From positions 8,204,001 to 8,268,000 of the forward strand of contig CM073321.1 of NCBI GenBank assembly GCA_037043015.1: a stretch of 64,000 nucleotides of DNA, read 5' to 3'. The stretch comes from Bryum argenteum. Its lineage: Eukaryota; Streptophyta; Bryopsida; Bryales; Bryaceae. A program made the position numbers and the translations under genes. Below the pieces are notes generated by a model. That model saw nothing but the letters and a program-made list of their open reading frames with translations, ran no database searches and was not told the DNA's origin. Shown one piece after another: positions 55,575-64,000 of the stretch. How positions within the stretch are numbered: position 1 is the stretch's first letter; every line of letters begins with the position of its first letter.

Positions 55575-58500
55575 ATGAACCTTCCCACAAATCTTTACGT
55601 TCGCATGCAGCGCCATCTCTATCGGAGGTACTTCGTCTGCGTCTATTGCGGAAAGAAAGACTTCTCTAACAAGATGGTGCTAAATATACACAAGTTCGAA
55701 AGTGGTTGTCCGGCTGCAGTGGTTATCTAAAGAAAACATGTCTTGCTATTACCATATCTTGATTTCGAGAAGAGTCAGGGGAAGATGGTGGAGGATATGG
55801 CAAGAAGAGGGATCCCTCGCAAAGACGGTGGTTGTGGAGAGGACGATGAATTCGAAGGCGTTCTAGCAACAAAGAAATCAAAGACAGCGCTTGCCTAAGG
55901 CTACCGGGGCTTCATAGGATCTGAGTTGCCGATCACGCCGGACATGGTCGTGTGCCTTCAGCCCGACCGTCCCGAGGAGGTCATAACAAAGTCCAAAAAG
56001 GACCATAAGAAGCGGAAGGTGTTGGAGGACGCAAGAGACGCCTTGGTCGGCCTGAAGCAACCGGGAGGAAGTGGACGTGGGGACCTCAAGGTATCCAAGG
56101 ATGTATGGGGCGAAGAAGTCCACCCCGCCGATGTTACAGAGGACTTAGACAACGATTATTCCCCTCCCCTAACGCGCAAGAAAAGTATGAAGAGCCGCAT
56201 CAAGTTCGCGGTTGATTCTCCGACGAGTTTGGATGTACTCACCAATTCTTCCACAGGTGATAGCTTATTTCACGGCAGTGTTTACATTTTTGTCTTTCAT
56301 GAAGTTGATTCTGACATCATTTGTCCGCTCTTTCAGTACCAAAGATCTCGTCTTTTGGAGAGCATGGAGTAGGGTCACCAAGCAAGCATGGAGTACAGTC
56401 TCCTGTCGGGCATAGAGTGGAGTCTCCTGTCGAGCATGGAGTTGACTCGCCTAGCAAGCATGGTCCTGGAGTAGACTTGTCTGTCAAGCATGGAGTAGAA
56501 TCGCCCGACGAGCAAAGTGCAGGGTTGCTTGGTGACTATGAAGCTTGGTCCCCTGTCGAGCGAGAAGAGTCACTTGCTGAGCCTGCAGCGTCACGTGGCG
56601 AGCCTGCACCAACACATAAGGTGCGAGCAGTGTCACATGCTTCACGTGCAATGCCACCTCCCAAACCACAAGCGCCACGTGGTAAGTCTCGATCAGCACT
56701 CGGTAGAAAAACTTAGCGTCTAGATTCCGTGTTTGAACAGTCAGGTGGAGATACCATGTTCCTTTGCACACCACGTGTTATTTTGGATATAGTGACTCCA
56801 AAGCGCAAGGGATCTGTGCGAACTGCTCGGTGTTCCGGTGAGGGGAACATCGTAGTGTCTCAACTCCAACATTAGCCACAACCAGAGCCTGAGCTTCAAC
56901 CTCAACCTTGCGTCTCAGCTATTGAGGAGGGATCCGGTGCGGTGAATATTGATGCATCCACTGAGCCTCGACAACAACCTCAACCTCTAACGAATGTCGG
57001 ATCATTGGGAGGAGCGGAGACGGTAGCCAATAAAGGCGGTTTGACATGACACAAATGCCGTTCCTGAGGCAAAACCTCAGACTCAGCCTCACCCTCCGAC
57101 AATTGCAAAGTTATTGGCGCTAAATGTACCTCCCAAAGTGGGATTGAACCACGCTATGCGTGACTTCTGGGATAGAGTCAAAGCACCTAATTCAAAACTG
57201 AACCAGTTCTCGGTTGATGGCGTCGGTGACAAACTCTTACCGTTTGACTTTCATCCGGAGGTATTTTTGTGAGCAGGCAGGCTGCTTTGACACTGCTGGA
57301 AAACCAATGGGCCGAGGCCGCGGAGATTAAAGATAACACCAAGCTACAGGCAATGCCTCTCCCTATCCGGCCGCTGAAACCAGCTATGCCAGAGTTGTAT
57401 CACTTGCGAAACATCAAGAATTTAGTGTCACTGCTGTGGAGGTGGAATTACTCTAGCGTTCATTAATTCAAGGGCGATTGGGAGGCGTCATACTTCACAG
57501 ACCATTTCCGACTTCGTCTCCAGGAATGTCTATGGTGGTGGACATACAAGAAGGTCCTACCCATATTTGCATTGTTCTTGCACACACTTGCACTGATTGC
57601 GCACTCACTGTGTGACTTTATGTGCACTTAAAGCCGAAGTCCTGTGTCACTCTATGTGTGCTTACCGTCGCTGAGTCATGAACTGTGCAGAACGATAAAA
57701 AAATGTGGGAGAGAAATTGAAGGCGGTACGCGATTCAATAACGTGAGCTCTCGAATCGTTAGTTGCATCCGTTGGTCTCGGTGAGTCATATGGCAATCTT
57801 GACCGCGTCTGCGAATATTTGGAGTGAACCATTCTGGACGGTTGATTTACCAAATTGTTGGAGGATCATGCAGCGATGATGCAAGTCCAGAAGCATACTT
57901 GCATTCAAAGCGCACAGGAGGAATTTCGTAAGAGGAATGGAGCCCCATCTGGCGTATCATGCGTTCAGATGAAAACCGTCTCTTCGACATTCCACCCCGA
58001 CCGTGGGTATATAGCGGTGAATACAACAAGTTCTCATTTCCTATGCCAGAATATGTTTCACTAGAAATACCATGTGTCACTAACTCGTACCTGTGACATT
58101 TATTGCTTGCAGAATCAGAATCAGAGAAATTTCGTTTGCAATTGTTGAGCAAGATGGTTGAGCGAGTAGTCGCACCACCCCTCCTTATGGCATTCAAGAT
58201 CTTCTTCTTGCACAACTATGGGCATCAGCAACGAATCACCTGTCCAGACTATGGATTGACGGCAACCATAATGGCAGACATTTGCACTAAGCGTGAGTTG
58301 TCCGTTTGGAAGGTCGTCCACGTCCTTCCACATGAAGGGAAAGCACTGTTTGCTGATTTTAGTTGCGAGAAGCCAGACTTACTGATCAATTCCATCCTAG
58401 AACACGTAAGGGAGATTAGGGTAGGAAAAGGGGACGCGATATTGCATTCCATAATGGCTTGGGTGCAGGTGATCCAACTTCGTGGATTGCAGGACTTCGT

Positions 58501-60310
58501 GGCACAACAGTCCAGAGTATTCAAAGGATCTTGGACTTGCCCTTCACATAATAGCTGCCGGAAGCATCAAGCGGAATGGGTGCAAACTCTGCAGGTGCGA
58601 GAGGTTCGTGACATTATGTAGATAGGTATTACCGACACACCCACGTGGAGCACAAGGACGTCTAGAATTTGGTAGTCTATCTTCCAACTTGTCAGTGGAC
58701 TACCGAAAACCATCATCATTGACGACGACGATCGATGGACCAGTATCACTAGGATCTGTGTCGGTGATGTCTACGATGTCATAGGAGCAGATGATGACGC
58801 GGAGCATAGTTTGACAGCGATAGGGGGTGGGGGCGTGGAGTCGCCGCTTGTAACATCGAGTTCAATTCTCATACTGTGTGTTGATTCGGCTGCTACACTA
58901 GCGACTGCAGGTGTTGCTTCATCGACCATTGAAGGCGCAACTCTAGCAGATGAGGGTATTCCTACAACGACTCTCACGGCTGCTATTAATGTGGATGCTC
59001 CTACCAACAATCTTATTAATGTGGTACAGTAGGACGATGAAGAGAGAATTGTGTGCACCGACGTTCGAGGCGCAATGGAGGATATTCTCTAGTCGCAGGA
59101 TGGTGAACATGTTGTCACCGTGACACAAATGAAGAGGGGAGTGTACGACGTTGAACTTCCGAAGAATGTAGACGATGCGAGTCTCTCCTAGTAGTTGGAT
59201 CGTACTCCTTGTGCACGGGAGCTGTCTTTGGATGAAGACGTCAATTCTTGCCGGCAGAAACTATCGCCGGAGTTTGATGATGCCCTCAACAAAGTAGTGG
59301 ACAATGTGGTGGACGGTGCAACACAGAGTACAAATGGGGGCGACTGGTGTCACGACGACATTACGCCTTTTGGGGATCATACCTGCCCTGAACTTTTCAA
59401 GGAGCTCCGCATTTATTCGCTTCTGAAGGAGTTAGGAACGGGAGCAGTTTCTGGACGCACGAGAAAAAGGGAGGTTGTGTTCTACAACCATTGTGGGAAG
59501 GAGGTCAGTCTATCCCTGAAAGACATTCAAGGGTTGAACAATTCAGATGACCGGCTCGGTAACGACTTAGTCGACTACGGTGTGTCACGACTCTCTCAGA
59601 AATCAGCTAAGGAACGTCGTCGAGAGATCCATGTCGTCAGTTCGCACGCGACTGCAGCCACATGGGAGACAAATTCATTGGATAAGCTGGCACGAAATGC
59701 GCTTCAACCACCCAGTGGAGTGGACATTAAACAGGTGAAAGAGTTAATCCTTCCTTAGGTGATCGACGACCATTGGTCAGTCCTCGTTTTCCATCCAAAC
59801 CGAGTCTTCTACATGGACTCCTTCCGCGGCAGGGTCTATTTTCCCAAAACGGTACACTCAGAGTTTGTCCGGTGGGTTTGTCAAGCGTGGCAGCGCCTTA
59901 AAGGCGTGAAGGAGTTCGTAGTGACAGATGTTGTTGATGTCAAGGTTTATCAGTAGAGAAATGACTTCGCGTGTGGGCATCTTGTATTCGGAACATTGCG
60001 TTGTACTTGCAGGTACATTTCCCCACTCTTTTACCTCTGTTTCAGTCGATGACATTGTTACAAACCTTGTCACTAACTTCCGTAACTCTGAATGTGTTCT
60101 TATGTTCAGTTCGGGACAGGGAACAACGGAGAAGCTGGTCTACACCTTGTGCCCCAATACTTGCGACCTTTCCGAGCATCAAGTGTAAACAGGCAGATCA
60201 TTGCCCTCTTTGGGGAAGAACTGGATCCCTTGCAGAGAGACAACACGGTGAAGGCACCCTTCTATCCAGCAGCTCTAGTTCAAACAGGAGTAGAGGCCGA
60301 GGAGGCGTGA
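55575..60310 (+). pseudogene. Gene E: decayed zinc-finger and C48 (Ulp1-like) protease transposon gene
   Basis: ATG 55575 opens MNLPTNLYVRMQRHLYRRYF with a CVYCGKKDFSNKMVLNIHKF finger-like motif; the frame has TAA at 55728-55730 and 55896-55898 and then a basic/acidic linker to 56372. The middle (56380-58100) is low-complexity repeats (KHGVESP-type) and broken frames. From 58103 to about 60010 one frame carries the C-terminal part: LNNSDDRLGNDLVDYGVSRL, then DDHWSVLVF (catalytic His), FYMDSFRG (Asp), VYQ-stop-RNDFACGHLVF (Gln and Cys). This is the His-Asp-Gln-Cys order of C48 SUMO-type proteases, a domain often captured by plant transposons. The frame is broken at eight positions, all TAG. 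A final exon frame ends at TGA 60310. All catalytic residues remain visible. Confidence 0.6.
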
Positions 60311-61855
60311 GTTGTTGTAGACGTGCCTCTTGCCACAGATAGAAGGGTATATCGGGCATTCCAAAAGTTTGCTGAGTGAGACACTGTCAATCATACGAAG
60401 GGCCATGTTAAAATTAAGCATCAGAGTGTCTCAGATAGTGTAATAGCACTGTGAATGTACATAGCTACAGATAGTGTTACAGACTTTGTATATAACACTC
60501 TCAGACTTTTGAACAATCCTTAATCATTCCGAACATCTGTGGCATTCTCCAATATTGTATACCATGGCGGTTTTTCATCGATTCCCCATTAGACCGTAAG
60601 ATTTAAGGAAGTTTATCTCACAAGTAGAAAAACAACATTTTATGACTAGAGGCATTTGACTGGCTAACCACATGAATTTCATGTCAGTCAGAAATTGTAG
60701 TCATATTGTCCGAAATTAAGAATTCTTTTGTAGCAAACATTTTTTCTTAATCAAAATGTCCTTGTTAAATATTCTCTCTCTAAATCCCTCAAAATCCATG
60801 CGTCTTTGGAAATTAAAGTGCTATTTTAATAGAATTGATGATTGAATCTACTTTATCGATATGGAAAGACAAATAATTCAAAATCCTCAATTCTATTAAG
60901 ATCACATGGTTCGATGTGCAATAATAATGACACATTTTTGCCTACCCAAGAATCACAAAACAATTCATGTTTTTAATGAAGGAGGCTATGACTTAAACAT
61001 TGAGCCATGCGCTATTAACTATGAGGAGCTCATCGGTTAAGAAATATTCCTAATTTTTTTTAAAAATAACAAAATCAACACAAGTTACTTTTTGATGAGA
61101 AACATTCCATAATAGTGAGAGAAATTCATAGCATTTGTATCCGAATTGGCAATTATGTTATTTTGGCAATATTCTGTAAAAATGGCACACAAAAATTTTT
61201 TAAAGGAAAAATTCAGAAATTATGTGCTATTAAAGAATTAGAAGATGATATTATAGAATATGTATAATAATGTACAAATAAGAGTGATATTACAAGTTAC
61301 ACTATTGTGTAGGTATGTGAATGCAAGTTTTGGTGTGAGAAACACTAAGAATTATAGTATGCCATAATTTTAATGAAGTTGCAAATTAAATTCTTACACA
61401 ATGGTATGCTCTATAATATTAAAAACTATTTTGATATTACATGTGTCTATACGATATCACTTATATTCCATAATTATATCATCTCCAAATTCTATAATTA
61501 TATCAAGCGGTTATTGCACATTAGTTCACAAAGTTGAAGCTTGCCATTTAGAAGAAATAGTATCATTTTAAGGGAATTCCTAATCAAGAGATCATTTTTA
61601 TTCCAATTTGAACAAGAAATTTGGCTTGAGTTCTTGGTTGCTTCTAGATTATATCCTTGACCGTATTAACTAAGTGGGTATAGAAGTAATAAAGGCAATA
61701 ATTAAGGGTAAACCACGCCAAATTCAAATCACACTACATTCAAACCACATCCTATTCAAATAACACCACATTTATATAAAATATATTTAAACACGAATAC
61801 AAGCACTAATATAATCTCCTAAATTATAATAATTATATTTCTCTTTTCCTCCGTA
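60311..61855. other. AT-rich, no supported gene
   Basis: About 1.5 kb of AT-rich sequence with no ORF of interest and no recognised terminal repeats. Confidence 0.5.
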
Positions 61856-61859
61856 TTCT

Positions 61860-63030
61860 TCTCGTAACTACTTTTTTCTTTGTCAACAATACAACACCTA
61901 CTTGAGTAAAGCCTATGTTCTTCCTAGTTCCATGGTAAACAACTCTTGATTAAAGAGTTAAAATAGATCCATGTCTAGGGGAAACATAAATTCCATATTC
62001 TGGAAATAAGAATTCACGACCAGCTTTGACATTTTTACCTGAGAATGAAGTACGTGTTTGGAACCAAGAAATGAAGTAGAAACCAGAATCCTGCTCATCC
62101 ACGTGAATTCCACTAGAATTGTCTTCTGACAGCCCCATGGTAGAAAATGGTTTTCTACCCATTCGACCCAATCCTTCTTTTTCTTCAAACATGTCTTCAA
62201 GTTCCTTCGAAAATGATGGAAATAACTTTGTTACATATACATGTAAATCTTGAACAAGAATTGTACCGTAGAACTCCAATTCTGTTGACTTAGCCATTTT
62301 TTCTTTGGAAACCGAGTTTTCTCCTTTTCTTCTCTTTTCCCAAGGAGAAGCATACCTTCAAAAGCATTATATAAGCAAAACATTAATGAAATAACTTAAA
62401 CATTTCTGAATCATAAAAAACATTGTTGCAATAGAATTCTACCTATCAAAGTCTTTTCCAGCAAATCTATACCTAAACATCTACATGTCGGTAGCGCCTT
62501 TCTCTAGTCATCTCTCCACACAACCTCCTAATCGAGAAAGACTTAAACCCTTCGAGCGTACAATATTAGCTTCATTTGTTTCCATTGCAACATGGAACAA
62601 AATCCCCAGAACCTCTTCTTTCTCATTATCAATGAGTGATAATGAGCCGTACACTTCAGTCGCACAAGATACAAATTCATTTTTGTCAAACGTACTTTTG
62701 AATTCCTTTTTTTAATATTCTTTAAACTTTTAAAACACACTTAATCTCCAAAGCAATACTAAACCCTCTTAAACGATACATTTTAATTGTTTCAAGAACA
62801 TCGGAGCTCTGAAGAACCTGCATCTGGAGCTTGTATTTATTTGAAACACTTGTGTTGCTTCCAATATTTTCACTACTGCTGACATTTTGCAAATATGCAT
62901 TAAGGTTGTGTTGAAGAGGTAGACCTTGAGCCTTCAAAACTCCTTGATGCAGCCTACTCATATTATGGGTCATAGCTTGTTCCAAAGAATTTATTGATTT
63001 GGAACAAATAACACAAATAAACTTCGTCAT
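61860..63030 (-). pseudogene. Gene G: C2H2 zinc finger plus 2OG-Fe(II) oxygenase-like domain, decayed
   Basis: Exon 1 starts ATG 63030 with FICVICSKSINSLEQAMTHN followed by MSRLH, a C2H2-type finger. A second block (about 62712-62452) reads KEFKSTFDKNEFVSCATEV onwards with TGA at 62510-62508 and TAG at 62483-62481, ending at donor GATAG|GTAGAA. The third exon begins after TTTTGAAG (YASPWEKRRKG) and contains SSGIHVDEQDSGFYFISWF (HxD), FLFPEYGIYVSPRHGSI and, after a TAA at 61952-61950, SRVVYHGTRKNIGFTQVGVV (distal His). HxD, a Gly/Phe-rich jelly-roll middle and a distal His about 60 residues on is the iron-binding layout of 2OG-Fe(II) oxygenases; TET/JBP-like enzymes linked to transposons are one possibility. 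All three stops can come from single transitions. Confidence 0.45.
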
Positions 63031-64000
63031 AATGTATCTACAAAATTATAATATACAAAAATATTAAACTTTATATTCGACAGTCCAATAAATTACAAAA
63101 ACCAATTTGATTATTTAACTTCAAGACACTTTCAAATTTAGTTTCATTTTCCTTAAGAAAGTAAAGGAACTAGTCCTTAACTTTCATCAAATGAAAATGT
63201 CCCTATAAATTTCAAATATGATATGTCAGTACATCACCCTAGAAATAGGTTCCATAGAATAATAGTACATGAGCAGTCGAAATTGTGTCAAGATGTATAT
63301 TCAAATGTGAATCTCCCGAGAGTCCCTTAAATCCAGGGATTGAGAGTCCCTTAAGGCTCGCCACCCTGGTTGAGAGAGTATATTCACTCGGCTGTCACTA
63401 ATCTTCACCATTCAATCCAACAAGTAAGCAAGTTGCTCTGTCTGTATCCACTTGCCATTATTACCGGATCAAGTAAACTGATCCAGGAAACTCAAACTCA
63501 ACGATCATGGCGATATCACTTTCTCGATTCCACATGGACCCGCGTGCTTGCCTCCACACTCCGTGCCTGCCATTCCATCACTTAACAGTATTTTATTATC
63601 AATATTAGCAGTTTTTTCTCAAAAAATAGTGGTGATATAAATTCTTCTATGAGCGGATTAAGTTGATATGTAGGTAAAAACTATCCAATGAAAACCAGAG
63701 CAGCAGGTTTGTCTAGGTAAAAGCATGTACATAGAGGCGATCCAATTAGCAGACATGACTAGCACAGGAGCTGGAATAAGCTGATAATAGAACCACCATA
63801 TAGCTTCCAAAAAGTGAAGAGAGAGAGAGATATTAGAAGTCGTGATTCGCCTGAAAAAATTGGAGCGTTCCTCATTCACATGTAAAGGAGTTTCCGCTTC
63901 TTTGAGAAGATTTTTCGGTTGTTGATACAGCCCCACTAACGAAGACCTTCATTCGGATTGCCACTTCCCGTAACGAATCTCAAGGCTGCTTGACGCGGAG
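63031..64000. other. No supported gene
   Basis: AT-rich sequence; a 13-bp direct repeat (gagagtcccttaa) occurs twice near 63318-63360. A 92-codon minus-strand ORF at 63658-63936 shows no recognised domain. Confidence 0.4.

Overview
The window reads as a transposon-dense intergenic region of a plant-lineage (streptophyte) nuclear genome. I base this on spliceosomal exon/intron structure (GTAAGT-type donors, pyrimidine-tract acceptors), a plant-type hAT transposase (BED finger, DUF659-like core, C-terminal dimerisation segment), a DUF4216 fragment of a plant CACTA element, CACTA-type termini with 3-bp target duplications and a C48 (Ulp1-like) protease. I see no housekeeping gene, tRNA or rRNA. 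A large repeat-rich genome such as a charophyte alga (Chara-like) fits, but that is a guess.

Region 1 (1-20.7 kb) looks like one large multi-gene element whose left end lies outside the window. Gene A (minus, about 7757-450) is a seven-exon gene with a ParB/DGQHR-like exon, a possible methyltransferase-like part and a C-terminal FCP1/NIF phosphatase-like domain. Gene B (plus, 13757-17042) encodes a DUF7869-like protein of the DDE/RNase H type. Gene C (plus, 18416-19012) is a small unknown protein. All three are surrounded by variants of a 20-bp palindrome, CATCGGGCGATCGCCCGATG. It is concentrated in introns and flanks and arranged in tandem arrays of 72, 142 and 166 bp. The region ends at a CACTA-like right terminus at 20678, which belongs to the same terminus family as a complete non-autonomous element at 22525-25812 (TSD AAT).

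Region 2 (20.7-32.9 kb) holds decayed coding remnants: an unknown exon cut by the CACTA-like end, a long broken gene (25842-29945) ending in another FCP1-like domain, and a DUF4216 fragment. Two inverted copies of a roughly 340-bp hAT-type MITE are also here, each with 8-bp target duplications; one interrupts the FCP1-like gene.

Region 3 (33005-52909) is the highlight: a 19.9-kb hAT transposon with matching 21-bp terminal inverted repeats and a perfect 8-bp target duplication (ctagaaag). It carries its own transposase plus five further genes: four paralogues of an unknown Cys/His-containing domain (one fused to coiled coil and RING finger) and a protein-kinase-like gene. GC-rich arrays of short repeats (core GGGCGACCGCCGGTC) occur beside both termini and immediately upstream of every gene, usually followed by a TATA box. 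This looks like a modular cargo-gene system inside one transposon. It inserted into the right-terminal region of an older CACTA-type element that ends near 53575.

Region 4 (54-64 kb) contains a decayed zinc-finger/C48-protease gene (plus) whose protease frame is broken eight times, always by TAG, and a decayed C2H2 zinc finger/2OG-Fe(II) oxygenase-like gene (minus). Across the window most long genes are broken by one or a few in-frame stops, each explainable by a single C-to-T or G-to-A change. This suggests methylation-driven decay of recently active elements.
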